Source: Streptomyces sp. R44 (GTDB taxonomy: Bacteria; Actinomycetota; Actinomycetes; Streptomycetales; Streptomycetaceae). From it: a stretch of 64,000 nt of DNA. The translations under genes were made by a program, and so were the position numbers. Positions 43,662 through 52,213 of the stretch are shown one piece after another; the first letter of the stretch is position 1; each line of letters starts with the position of its first letter. The notes under the pieces are model-generated. The model made no database searches. It was not told the DNA's origin and was given only the letters and a program-made list of their open reading frames with translations. The stretch is from NCBI RefSeq assembly GCF_041053105.1, contig NZ_CP163444.1, positions 7,844,501-7,908,500 on the forward strand, in the 5' to 3' direction.

Positions 43662-44990
43662 TCAGGCGAGGAACTCCCCGTCGCGGGCCACGACCGCACC
43701 ACCGTGCACGACCACGTCCCGGCGCGGCATGTCGACGACGACCTGCGGCAGGCACTCGCCGCGCACCAGGACGAAGTCGGCCGGGGCGCCGGGCCGGAAG
43801 TCGGCGTGGGCGAGCCCCATGACGTCCGCGCCGCCGTGGGTCGCGACCCGGTAGCACTCGTTGAGCTCGTCGTCGAGGCGTACGTCCGTCACCCACCCCA
43901 GGATGTGCGCGCGGTGCAGCATGTCCGCGTCGCCGAACGGGCTCCAGGAGTCGCGCACACCGTCGGAGCCGAGCCCGACCCGTACGCCGTGCTCGCGCAG
44001 CCGGGCGATCGGCAGCACCAGGGAGTCGGACGGCGCGACCGTCGTCAGCGCGATGTCCTGCTCCCCCAAGTCGGTCGCTATGGTGCCGAGTTCACGGTCC
44101 GTCAGGCCCGGAAGACAGAAGACGTGGCTGACGGTGACCTTGCCGGCGAGGGAGAGGGCGCGGGTGCGCTCGACGATGCCGCGCATCGCCCGCATGCCCT
44201 TCTCGCCGCGGTCGTGGAGGTGGATGTCCACGCCGACGCCGTGCCGGTCCGCGATGCCGAACACGACGTCGAGCTGCTCGTCGAGCGCCTGGTCGAAGCC
44301 GATCGGGTCGATGCCGCCGATCATGTCGATCAGGCCCTCGCGCGCCGCCTTCTCCAGGAGCGCCGCCGTGCCCGGGGTGCGGATCACGCCGTGCTGCGGG
44401 AACGCCACGATCTGCACGTCCAGGGCGTGGCGCAGCCGCTCGCGGGCCTCCGCGACGCCCTCGACCCCGGCCAGGCCGTAGGCCGGGGCCACGTCGGCGT
44501 GGGCCCGCATCCCGCGGGTGCCGCGGGCGACGGCGTGGCTCATCAGGCCGTAGGCACGCTCGCCGACGGGGCGGCGCTGGGCGCGGAACAGCTCCACGTC
44601 CTGCGCGACGTAGTCGGCGATGGCGGAGGCCGGCCGCCGGCTCACCCAGGAGCCGCCCCAGGTGGTCTTGTCGGGGTGGATGTGCGCGTCGACGAGGGAC
44701 GGGAGCGCGATGCGGCCGCCGCCGTCGACGACCTTCGCGCCGTGCGGCGCGGGGCCGTCCGAGATCCGGCCGTCGACGACCACGAGATCCGTGGCCTTCG
44801 CGGCGCCGAACGGGCGCACGTCGCGGAACACCACCGTCCTGGAACGGTGCCCGGCGGTCCGGTCGGCGGTCGCCGCCTGGGCCCGGTCGGCACTGGCCGC
44901 CTGGGCGGGGGCGGCGCCGGCCGCCGTGGCCGTGGCTCCGGCCAGTGCGGCGGCACCGGCGAGCATGGTGCGGCGGGAGAGGGCGGGCAT
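43662..44990 (-). CDS. Tat-exported amidohydrolase (cytosine-deaminase-like)
   Basis: The 442-aa precursor has a Tat signal (LSRRTMLAGAAALAGATA). The amidohydrolase barrel has the metal motif DAHIHPDKT, a conserved His in DIHLHDRG, VSHVFCLPG and the active-site Asp in LGSDGVRDSWSPFGDADM. This is the cytosine-deaminase/CodA-like branch, which hydrolyses C-N bonds of cyclic substrates. Export by Tat is odd for a nucleobase deaminase and suggests an external substrate. GAGGAG precedes the ATG. It lies downstream of another Tat-exported amidohydrolase in the same orientation, with a 124-bp gap. Confidence 0.82.
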   Translation of the reverse strand: MPALSRRTMLAGAAALAGATATAAGAAPAQAASADRAQAATADRTAGHRSRTVVFRDVRPFGAAKATDLVVVDGRISDGPAPHGAKVVDGGGRIALPSLVDAHIHPDKTTWGGSWVSRRPASAIADYVAQDVELFRAQRRPVGERAYGLMSHAVARGTRGMRAHADVAPAYGLAGVEGVAEARERLRHALDVQIVAFPQHGVIRTPGTAALLEKAAREGLIDMIGGIDPIGFDQALDEQLDVVFGIADRHGVGVDIHLHDRGEKGMRAMRGIVERTRALSLAGKVTVSHVFCLPGLTDRELGTIATDLGEQDIALTTVAPSDSLVLPIARLREHGVRVGLGSDGVRDSWSPFGDADMLHRAHILGWVTDVRLDDELNECYRVATHGGADVMGLAHADFRPGAPADFVLVRGECLPQVVVDMPRRDVVVHGGAVVARDGEFLA

Positions 44991-45114
44991 GGGGGCTCCT
45001 CGGGTGGGTGGATGGGGCGTCACGGGGCGGGGCGAAGCCGCGGGTGGGGTGGTACGGGACGGGACAGCGGCGAAGCCGCGGGCGGGGCCGCGCCAGGGCG
45101 GCGCCGTGGCGCGG

Positions 45115-46398
45115 TCAGAGCGCGAGGCCCGCTCGTACCACACGGGTCGGCTGCTTCAGGAGCGTCACGTCGTTCAGCGGGTCGCCGGCCACCAGGATCG
45201 CGTCGCCCGCGAAGCCGCGGGCGAGGCGGCCCACCGTGCGCTCCACGCCGAGGAGCCGCGCCGCGCCGGTCGTCGCGGTGCGGATCGCGTCGAGCGCCGG
45301 CAGGCCGGCCGCGCGCATCAGCTCCACCTCGCGCCCGATCGGCCGCACGGTGCCGCCGGACGAGTCGGTGCCCGCGGCGAGCGGGACGCCGAGTTCGTGC
45401 GCGGCGAGGACGGCCCGCTTCAGGACCGGAAGGTAGGTGCGGCCGCGTTCGGCGAGGACGGGGTTCGTGGACTCGGCGAGGCCCGCGATGGCCGTGAGGG
45501 TCGGGGTGAAGTACGTACCCCTGCGGCGCATTTCGGCCAGCGTGCGCTCGCCGACGAACGCGCCGTGTTCCAGCGAGCGGATGCCGGCCGTGACGGCGTC
45601 GTGGCAGCCCCGCTCGCTGTAGCTGTGGCAGAGGACCCCCTTGCCGCGCCTCCGGGCGGCGGCGACGATCTCGGCGAGCTGCTCGTACGAGTACACCTGG
45701 GCCAGCGGGTCCTGTTCCGGCAGCCCGGCGCGTTCGTTGACGCGGGTCTTGATGACATCGGCGCCGCGGGAGAGGTTCACCTCGACGACGCGGCGCAGCG
45801 CCTCGGCCGACCGCACACCCTCCTTGAGGCGCGCGAGCGGCGTGAGGTCCGGGTCGGCGAGGACGGTGTCGCCGAGGTCCGGGGTGACGAACACGCCGGC
45901 GGCCGTCAGGCGGGGGGCGAGTTCCGGGCTGTGCCGGGCGAGTTCGCGGACGGCGATGTCCTGGTAGAAGGTGGTGGATCCGCTGCGCGCGCTGGTCGCG
46001 CCCTTACGCACGGCGTCGCGCGCCTCGGCGGCGGTGCTGAGGTGGATGTGCGCGTCCACGAGGCCGGGCAGCACCCAGTGGCCGTCCGCGTCGAGGGCCG
46101 TGACGCCCTGCGGCACGGTGACGGTGCCCTCGCGGCCCGCCGCGCGCACCGTTCCGCCCTCGATCACCACGACGGCGTTCTCGGTGACCTCGCCGGTGGC
46201 GGGGTCCAGGAGGGTGCCGCCCCGGATCACCAGATCGCCTCCGCCCGGAGTTCCGTCGCCCCGGGCCGCGCCCGTCGAGGACGCGGCGGCCGCCGCCGTC
46301 CCGGACGCGGCCACCGTGCCGGCGAGCGCGGCCGCACCGGCCAGGACACCACGGCGGGTCAGCGAGCGGGAGGGCGGCGGGGTGGCTTCGAGGCACAT
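45115..46398 (-). CDS. Tat-exported amidohydrolase (imidazolonepropionase/prolidase-like)
   Basis: The 427-aa precursor has a Tat signal (LTRRGVLAGAAALAGTVAAS). The metal-dependent hydrolase domain has DAHIHLST, a probable carboxylated Lys in ADVIKTRVN, His in VLCHSYSERG and LEHGAF, and the Asp in LAAGTDSSGG. This branch contains imidazolonepropionase-like enzymes and Xaa-Pro or Xaa-Arg dipeptidases. CAGGAG precedes the ATG. It heads a probable two-gene unit with the next amidohydrolase. Two GTATAC-centred palindromes lie within 150 bp upstream. Confidence 0.82.
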   Translation of the reverse strand: MCLEATPPPSRSLTRRGVLAGAAALAGTVAASGTAAAAASSTGAARGDGTPGGGDLVIRGGTLLDPATGEVTENAVVVIEGGTVRAAGREGTVTVPQGVTALDADGHWVLPGLVDAHIHLSTAAEARDAVRKGATSARSGSTTFYQDIAVRELARHSPELAPRLTAAGVFVTPDLGDTVLADPDLTPLARLKEGVRSAEALRRVVEVNLSRGADVIKTRVNERAGLPEQDPLAQVYSYEQLAEIVAAARRRGKGVLCHSYSERGCHDAVTAGIRSLEHGAFVGERTLAEMRRRGTYFTPTLTAIAGLAESTNPVLAERGRTYLPVLKRAVLAAHELGVPLAAGTDSSGGTVRPIGREVELMRAAGLPALDAIRTATTGAARLLGVERTVGRLARGFAGDAILVAGDPLNDVTLLKQPTRVVRAGLAL

Positions 46399-46433
46399 GG
46401 GAGCTCCTGGGGGAGTGGGCCGACGACTCCCCG

Positions 46434-46447
46434 TTTTGTATACCAAG
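46434..46447. promoter_or_regulatory. GTATAC palindrome 1 (possible GntR-type operator)
   Basis: TTTTGTATACCAAG; on the other strand CTTGGTATACAAAA. It lies 36 bp upstream of the amidohydrolase start. Confidence 0.5.
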
Positions 46448-46484
46448 CCGCCAAGGGTCGACAAGGGTAAAGATCAAGGAGGTC

Positions 46485-46649
46485 ATGGGAGCTGCTGAAA
46501 TTCATGACGCCCTGGTCGTCCTGGTCCTCGGTTTGGTATACGAATATCTCCAGAGCTGCTTCTCTCGCCCGTGCTCGCCCCCGGATATTCGCGTGCGCCG
46601 CCTCCGCCCCGGTGGTGGAATCGCCCCATGCGACGAGCGACATCCATGA
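46485..46649 (+). CDS. Possible 54-aa ORF overlapping the next gene
   Basis: ATG 46485 is preceded by AAGGAGG, but with only 2 nt spacing. The frame encodes a peptide starting MGAAEIHDALVVLVLGLVYEY and its TGA overlaps an in-frame ATG (46646) of the phosphotransferase-like gene. It spans the second GTATAC palindrome, which argues against real coding. Confidence 0.2.
   Translation: MGAAEIHDALVVLVLGLVYEYLQSCFSRPCSPPDIRVRRLRPGGGIAPCDERHP
46532..46544. promoter_or_regulatory. GTATAC palindrome 2 (possible GntR-type operator)
   Basis: TTTGGTATACGAA, the same motif as at 46434 in the opposite orientation. The centres are 98 bp apart in the divergent gap. Confidence 0.5.
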
Positions 46650-47635
46650 CGGTCGACCGCGGGCAGTTCGCCGACGCGGTCACCCCCTGGGAGGACGAGG
46701 CCTGGCGGGCCGACGCCCTCGGCTGGTCGGAGCGCGAGCTCGACCGGCACGGCCTGGAGGAGACCGGGCCCCGTGAGGTCCGGGTGCGGCCCTGGTCGAT
46801 CCTCGTCCGCTTCCGGACCGGGGCCGGAGAGCGCGAGGCCGTGTGGTTCAAGGCGAGCGCCCCCGACGCCGCCTTCGAGGCCGCCCTCGGCGGCGCGCTC
46901 GCCGACTGGGTGCCCGAGCACGTCGTGACACCGTTCGCGGTCGACGCCGCCCGGGGCTGGTCGCTGCTGCCCGACGGCGGGCCCCTCTTCCGGAACGTCC
47001 TCGACGCCGGCGGTGCCGGGCCGGAGTCCTGGGCCGAGGCGCTCGGCCAGTACGCGAGGATGCAGCGGGCCCTGACCTCGTACACGGACCGGATGACCGC
47101 CCTCGGCGTGCCCGGCGGCCGCACCGCCCAGCTGCCGGACATCTTCGACGGCCTCGTCGAGGGCAACGCCACCCTGACCACGGACGCCCGCCGCGCCCTC
47201 CGGGACCAGCGCCCCCGGCTCCTCGACTGGTGCGCCGAGCTCGACGCGTACGGGATCCCGGACTCGCTCGACCACTGCGACCTGCACGACGCCCAGCTCC
47301 TCGCGCCCGCCGCCGGCCGCTTCACCTTCTTCGACTGGGGCGACGCCAACGTCGCCCACCCCTTCGTGAGCCTCCTCGTCCCCGCCCGCGCCGTCCGCGA
47401 CCGCCACGGCCCCGAACACGTGCACCCGCTGCGCGACGCCTATCTGGAACCCTGGACCGACCTCGGGCCCTCCCTCCCGGAGCTGCGCCGCGCCGCGGCG
47501 CTCGCCACCCGGCTCGCCGCACTCGGCCGGGCGGTCTCCTGGTTCCGTCTCTTCCCCGGAACGCCCGACGAGGGCTGCGCCGAGGCGAGCGCCCACTGGG
47601 TGAACGAACTCTTCGCCGCATCCCCGGTGTTCTGA
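46628..47635 (+). CDS. Aminoglycoside-phosphotransferase-fold protein
   Basis: This 335-aa protein has the APH/choline-kinase fold signatures: the catalytic loop SLDHCDLHDAQLL (HxDxHxxQ, with Gln in place of the usual Asn) and the metal-binding FFDWGDANVAHPF. The N-lobe lacks an obvious VxK motif but has REAVWFKAS, whose Lys may serve. The substrate may be a small alcohol or amine; resistance is only one possibility. Starts at 46628 and 46646 are both plausible; neither has a strong ribosome-binding site. It is divergent from the Tat amidohydrolases and shares their GTATAC region. Confidence 0.75.
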   Translation: MRRATSMTVDRGQFADAVTPWEDEAWRADALGWSERELDRHGLEETGPREVRVRPWSILVRFRTGAGEREAVWFKASAPDAAFEAALGGALADWVPEHVVTPFAVDAARGWSLLPDGGPLFRNVLDAGGAGPESWAEALGQYARMQRALTSYTDRMTALGVPGGRTAQLPDIFDGLVEGNATLTTDARRALRDQRPRLLDWCAELDAYGIPDSLDHCDLHDAQLLAPAAGRFTFFDWGDANVAHPFVSLLVPARAVRDRHGPEHVHPLRDAYLEPWTDLGPSLPELRRAAALATRLAALGRAVSWFRLFPGTPDEGCAEASAHWVNELFAASPVF

Positions 47636-47768
47636 GCGGGGGCCGAGGAGGGGGACGACGCTCTACGCGGGACTCGGCCGTCGCTCCGCCGAGTTCGGCC
47701 GCACCTGTGGTACTGCCTTACGGAGACATCGTGTTGTTTGTCCCGTAATGCCGTGAAAGGTGCCGCCT

Positions 47769-49514
47769 GTGTTGCCGGAAGACCAGAGGCCGGATGACCA
47801 GAGGCCGGATGACCAGAGGCCGGATGACCAGGGGTCGGACGGCCGGCGGTCGGAGGGCCGTCGAGCGGGTGCCGGCCGCCCCGAGCACACTCACCGCGCC
47901 CGCACCGACCGCATCGTGTTCGGTGTCACCGCCGTCCTCACCGTGGCCTTCGTCGTCTGGGGAGCCACGGCCACCCAGAGCCTGGAGGACGCCTCCACGA
48001 CCCTGCTCGACGGGCTGATCCGCAACGGCGGCTGGGCGTTCATGCTCGCCGCCTCCGGCTTCGTCGTCTTCGCGCTGTGGCTCGCCGTCAGCCGTTACGG
48101 CCGGATCACCCTCGGCCAGGAGGACGAGGTCCCCGAGTTCCGTACGGTGTCCTGGATCGCCATGATGTTCAGCGCCGGCATGGGCATCGGCCTGATGTTC
48201 TACGGCGTGAGCGAACCCCTCGCCCACTACGGCACACCGCCGCCCGGCACCCATCCCGTCGACTCGGCCGAGCGGATGCAGACCGCCATGGCCACCACGC
48301 TCTTCCACTGGACGCTCCACCCGTGGGCGATCTACGCCGTCGTCGGACTCGCCATCGCGTACTCGACGTTCCGGCGCGGGCGCCGTCAGACCATCAGCGC
48401 CGTCTTCGTCCCGCTGATGGGCGAGCGGCGGGCATACGGAGGACCCGGCCGCTTCATCGACATCCTGGCCATCTTCGCCACCCTCTTCGGCTCCGCCGCC
48501 TCCCTCGGCCTCGGCGCGCTCCAGATCGGCAGCGGCGTCGAGGAGCTCGGCTGGATGGAGAAGACCGGGACCGGCCTGCTCGTCGCCATCATCGCCGTTC
48601 TCACCGTGGCCTTCGTCCTGTCCGCCGTCTCCGGGGTGGAGAAGGGCATCCAGTGGCTCTCCAACATCAACATGGTGCTCGCCGCGGTGCTCGCCGTCTT
48701 CGTCTTCGTGGCGGGACCCACCATCATCGTCCTCGACCTCCTGCCCACCTCCCTCGCCGCCTACTTCGGCGACCTGCCACAGCTGGCCGGCCGCACCGAG
48801 GCCACCAGCGGCGGCGCGATCCATGACTGGCTGGGCAGCTGGACGGTCTTCTACTGGGCGTGGTGGATCTCCTGGACGCCCTTCGTGGGCATGTTCATCG
48901 CCCGCATCAGCCGGGGCCGGACCATCCGGCAGTTCGTCGGCGGAGTCATCCTGGTCCCCAGCACCGTCAGCCTCGTCTGGTTCGCCGTCTTCGGCGGCAC
49001 GGCGATGAAGCTCCGCGAGCAGGGCGCGCTGGCGGGCGAGACCACGCCCGAGGGGCAACTCTTCGGCGTCCTGAAGGAGTTCCCGGCCGCCGGTGCCATG
49101 AGCCTGCTCGTGATGGTCCTCGTCGGCATCTTCTTCGTCTCGGGCGCGGACGCCGCCTCCATCGTCATGGGCACGCTCTCGCAGCGCGGAGCCTTCGAAC
49201 CGACCCGTCCCGTCGTCGTCTTCTGGGGTGTGCTGACCGGCGCGGTCGCCGCGATCATGCTGCTCATCGGCGACGGGCAGGGCGACGCGCTCGCCGGTCT
49301 GCAGAACCTCACGATCCTGGTGGCGGCGCCGTTCGTGCTCGTGATGATCGGGATGTGCGTGGCGCTCATGCGCGACCTGCGCAAGGACCCGCTCATCGTC
49401 CGGGGGCGGAGAGGGGAGGAGGCCGTCGAACTCGCGGTGATCGCGGGCCACGAGAAGTACGACGGGGACTTCGAGCTGACGATCGGCCCCGGCTCGTCGG
49501 ACACCGGTTCCTGA
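47769..49514 (+). CDS. BCCT family transporter (betaine/choline/carnitine)
   Basis: This 581-aa protein has twelve transmembrane segments. BCCT signatures are GMGIGLMFYGVSEPLAHY and the tryptophan-rich WTVFYWAWWISWTPFVGMF followed by IARISRGRTIRQF. It carries quaternary ammonium compounds, driven by Na+ or H+, for osmoprotection or catabolism. The N-terminal cytoplasmic tail carries a QRPDD repeat. GTG 47769 is chosen because AAAGG lies 8 nt upstream; GTG 47760 is adjacent to that site and cannot use it. Confidence 0.9.
   Translation: MLPEDQRPDDQRPDDQRPDDQGSDGRRSEGRRAGAGRPEHTHRARTDRIVFGVTAVLTVAFVVWGATATQSLEDASTTLLDGLIRNGGWAFMLAASGFVVFALWLAVSRYGRITLGQEDEVPEFRTVSWIAMMFSAGMGIGLMFYGVSEPLAHYGTPPPGTHPVDSAERMQTAMATTLFHWTLHPWAIYAVVGLAIAYSTFRRGRRQTISAVFVPLMGERRAYGGPGRFIDILAIFATLFGSAASLGLGALQIGSGVEELGWMEKTGTGLLVAIIAVLTVAFVLSAVSGVEKGIQWLSNINMVLAAVLAVFVFVAGPTIIVLDLLPTSLAAYFGDLPQLAGRTEATSGGAIHDWLGSWTVFYWAWWISWTPFVGMFIARISRGRTIRQFVGGVILVPSTVSLVWFAVFGGTAMKLREQGALAGETTPEGQLFGVLKEFPAAGAMSLLVMVLVGIFFVSGADAASIVMGTLSQRGAFEPTRPVVVFWGVLTGAVAAIMLLIGDGQGDALAGLQNLTILVAAPFVLVMIGMCVALMRDLRKDPLIVRGRRGEEAVELAVIAGHEKYDGDFELTIGPGSSDTGS
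47782..47841. repeat. 15-bp tandem repeat in BCCT gene
   Basis: The unit ACCAGAGGCCGGATG occurs three times exactly, with a fourth degenerate copy. It encodes QRPDD repeats, in frame, at residues 6-20 of the transporter. Confidence 0.9.
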
Positions 49515-49539
49515 CGACGTACCCGCCCTCCTGACGGCG

Positions 49540-50055
49540 TCACTCGTCGCTGGTGTGGCGGGAGCGGATCCACAGGGGCAGCGCGAACCAGCACACCAGG
49601 TACCAGGCGAGCACGCCGCCGACCAGCCAGGGGACGTACGCGTCGTGCGTGACCACGCGCAGGACGAGGAAGAGGGCCGACGTCAGGGTCGCCAGGAGCA
49701 GGAGCAGACCGACGAAGGTCAGGCGTGAGGCCCAGGTGACCGCCCGGGGTTTGACCCGGCGGCCCGCCACGATCCGGTGGAGGGAGACGGGGCCGATGAG
49801 CGCGCCCGTCGCCAGCGATCCGAGGACGACCGTGACGATGTAGGTCGTCTTGTCGGTCTGCGGGAGGCCCTGGAAGTGCGGGGTGAACGCGACGGTGAGG
49901 AGGAAGCCGAGGAGGATCTGCACGCCGGTCTGCGCCACCCGGATCTCCTGGATGAGCTCCTGCCAGCGCCGGTCGGCCCGCTCCTCCTCGGTCTCGTCCC
50001 GGCCGTGACGTTCCCCCTTCCGAGAACTCTCCGACGGCTTCCGGCCCTCCTCCAT
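49540..50055 (-). CDS. DUF6328-like four-TM membrane protein
   Basis: This 171-aa protein has a charged N-terminal tail (TEEERADRRWQELIQEIRVAQTGVQ) followed by four hydrophobic segments (ILLGFLLTVAF, ATGALIGPVS, LTFVGLLLLLATLTSALFLVL, VLAWYLVCWFALPLWI). The pattern matches small actinobacterial membrane proteins of DUF6328, of unknown function. GGAGA precedes the ATG. It lies downstream of the xylose/ribose-type importer on the same strand and may be cotranscribed, but it is not a typical transporter subunit. Confidence 0.75.
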   Translation of the reverse strand: MEEGRKPSESSRKGERHGRDETEEERADRRWQELIQEIRVAQTGVQILLGFLLTVAFTPHFQGLPQTDKTTYIVTVVLGSLATGALIGPVSLHRIVAGRRVKPRAVTWASRLTFVGLLLLLATLTSALFLVLRVVTHDAYVPWLVGGVLAWYLVCWFALPLWIRSRHTSDE

Positions 50056-50101
50056 GAAGGTCTCCTTCCCGGGGGCCCCGGGGGAGCCCGGTGGATCCTG
50101 A

Positions 50102-51379
50102 TCAGGCGCGGCCCGCGGCCTTCTGGCTCCGGCGGGACAGCGAGTCGACGACCACGGCTGCCAGCAGGACCGCTCCGGTGATCATGAACTGGACGGCGTT
50201 GCTGACACCCATGATGTTCATGCCCGACTGGATGGATCCAATCACCAGCGCGCCGAGCAGGGCGGACCAGACCGAACCCCGCCCGCCGAACAGGCTCGTG
50301 CCGCCGATGACGGCCGCGGCGATGACGTTCATCAGCAGGTTGCCGCCGCCGGAGGTCTGGCTCGCGGACTGGATCTGGCCGGCCAGGAAGATGCCGCCGA
50401 CCGCCGCCATGAGCCCGGAGATCGAGAAGACGCTCATCCGGACGAACGGCACGCTGATGCCGGCGCGGCGGGCGCCCTCGATGTTGCCGCCGACGGCGAA
50501 GATCCGCCGCCCGTACGTCGTGCGGCGCAGCACGAAGTCCAGGAGCACCAGCACGATCAGGAAGATGAGGAGGGCGAGCGGAAGCCCCTGGTACTGGTTG
50601 AGGATGTACGCCGCCACGAACGCGATCGCCGCGATGACCACCGTACGCAGCACGATCTCGGCGACCGGGCGGAACGGCACCCGGGCGGCCTGGCGGCGTC
50701 TCGCGTCCAGGAGCGAGGACGCGAGGAAGAGCCCGACCCCCACCGCCGCCGTCACATAGGCCGTGGCGGGGCTGTGGAAGATCGTCGAGTAGAGCTTGGA
50801 GACGATGCTCTCGCTCGGGATGTTGACCGTGCCGCTGCTGCCCAGGACCTGGAGCATCAGGCCGTTCCAGAAGAGGTTGCCCGCGAGGGTGACCACGAAC
50901 GCCGGCACGCCGACCTTCGCGAAGAAGAAGCCGTGGATGAGTCCGACGGCCGCTCCGCCCACGAGCGCGACGAGCAGCGCCAGCCATTCGTTCATGCCGT
51001 TCAGGACGTTGAGCACGGCGAAGATGGCGGCGCACAGGCCGCTGACGGACCCTACGGAGAGGTCGATCTCGCCGAGCAGCAGGACGAAGACGATACCGAT
51101 GGCGATCATGCCGGTGCCGACGATCTGCTGACTGAGGTCGGAGAGGTTCTGGGCCGAGAGGAACGTGCTGTCGAGGCTGCCGAAGACCGTCCAGATGATG
51201 ATCACGGCGACGACGACGGGCAGTGAACCCAGCTCTCCGCTGCGCAGCTTGCGGCGGAACTCCCCGAGATACCCCTTCAGTCCCTCCTCGCGGACGAGCA
51301 GCCGGGTGTCCACCGCGGGCATGGCCTCGGGTGCCGGTTCCTGCGTGGCACCGTCGCCGGGGGAGCGGTCCCGTTTCAT
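50102..51379 (-). CDS. Sugar ABC transporter permease (XylH/RbsC type)
   Basis: This 425-aa protein has about ten to twelve transmembrane segments. CUT2 permease signatures are LLGEIDLSVGSVSGL, GVPAFVVTLAGNLFWNGL and AAVIGGTSLFGGRGSVWSALLGALVIG. Its length fits XylH better than RbsC. The ATG overlaps the ATPase stop (ATGA at 51376-51379). It forms the membrane channel of a monosaccharide importer, probably xylose or a related pentose, with the ATPase and binding protein upstream. Confidence 0.88.
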   Translation of the reverse strand: MKRDRSPGDGATQEPAPEAMPAVDTRLLVREEGLKGYLGEFRRKLRSGELGSLPVVVAVIIIWTVFGSLDSTFLSAQNLSDLSQQIVGTGMIAIGIVFVLLLGEIDLSVGSVSGLCAAIFAVLNVLNGMNEWLALLVALVGGAAVGLIHGFFFAKVGVPAFVVTLAGNLFWNGLMLQVLGSSGTVNIPSESIVSKLYSTIFHSPATAYVTAAVGVGLFLASSLLDARRRQAARVPFRPVAEIVLRTVVIAAIAFVAAYILNQYQGLPLALLIFLIVLVLLDFVLRRTTYGRRIFAVGGNIEGARRAGISVPFVRMSVFSISGLMAAVGGIFLAGQIQSASQTSGGGNLLMNVIAAAVIGGTSLFGGRGSVWSALLGALVIGSIQSGMNIMGVSNAVQFMITGAVLLAAVVVDSLSRRSQKAAGRA

Positions 51380-52158
51380 CGCCCCTCCTCCTCGCGCTTG
51401 CGGGCCTGGCGGCGGGTGACGGCGCTGTCGGTGGCCCCGGTGATGGCGGAGATGATCTCCTCGGTGGTCGTGGCGCGCTTGTCGAAGAGGCCGTTGTTCC
51501 GGCCGAGGCGCATGACGGCGATGCGGTCGGCGACCGCCATCACGTCCACCATGTTGTGGCTGATCAGAATGGTGCCGAGCCCGTGCTCGCGCAGCCGCTC
51601 GACCAGGTCGAGGACCTCGGCGGTCTGCTCCACGCCGAGCGCGGCGGTGGGCTCGTCCAGGATGACGACCTTCGGGTCGCCGATCAGGGAGCGGGCGATC
51701 GCCACGGTCTGGCGCTGGCCGCCGGAGAGGGAGGCGACCGGGATCCGGACACTGGGGATCCGGATGGAGAGCGTGTCGAGCAGCTCGCGCGAGCGCTGCT
51801 CCATCCGGACCTCGTCCAGGACGCCGAAGCGCCGCAGTTCGCGGCCGAGGAAGAGATTGCCGACCACGTCCAGGTTGTCGCACAGGGCGAGGTCCTGGTA
51901 GACGGTGGCGATGCCGAGGTTCTGGGCGTCGTGGGGCCGGTTGATGGAGACCTTCCGGCCCTGCCACTCGATGACGCCTTCGTCGGGCGGGTTCACCCCG
52001 GCGATCGACTTGACGGCGGTGGACTTGCCGGCGCCGTTGTCGCCGACGAGGGCGACGACCTCGCCGGCGTGGACCTCCAGATCGAAGTCCTTCAACGCCT
52101 GCACCGCGCCGAACCGTTTGGAGATCCCCCGCAGGGTGAGCACGGGTGGCTCCGGCAA
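51376..52158 (-). CDS. Sugar ABC transporter ATP-binding protein (single domain)
   Basis: This 260-aa ATPase has Walker A GDNGAGKST, the Q-loop YQDLAL, signature LSGGQRQ, Walker B VVILDEP and the H-loop His in ISHNM. Unlike XylG or RbsA, which contain two ATPase domains (about 500 aa), it has only one and must act as a homodimer. TTG at 52158 follows GGAGG with 8 nt spacing; the frame extends to 52248, but that would overlap the binding-protein gene and add a non-homologous tail. Confidence 0.87.
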   Translation of the reverse strand: MPEPPVLTLRGISKRFGAVQALKDFDLEVHAGEVVALVGDNGAGKSTAVKSIAGVNPPDEGVIEWQGRKVSINRPHDAQNLGIATVYQDLALCDNLDVVGNLFLGRELRRFGVLDEVRMEQRSRELLDTLSIRIPSVRIPVASLSGGQRQTVAIARSLIGDPKVVILDEPTAALGVEQTAEVLDLVERLREHGLGTILISHNMVDVMAVADRIAVMRLGRNNGLFDKRATTTEEIISAITGATDSAVTRRQARKREEEGR

Positions 52159-52213
52159 GGGAACCGCCTCCTCCGCTCGCGCGAACCGATCCGCGGCTCT
52201 TGGCCGTCCGCGG

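Noticed and set aside
46628..47635. Aminoglycoside resistance gene
   Set aside because: The fold is shared by choline and sugar kinases, and the catalytic loop differs (Gln for Asn); resistance cannot be claimed.
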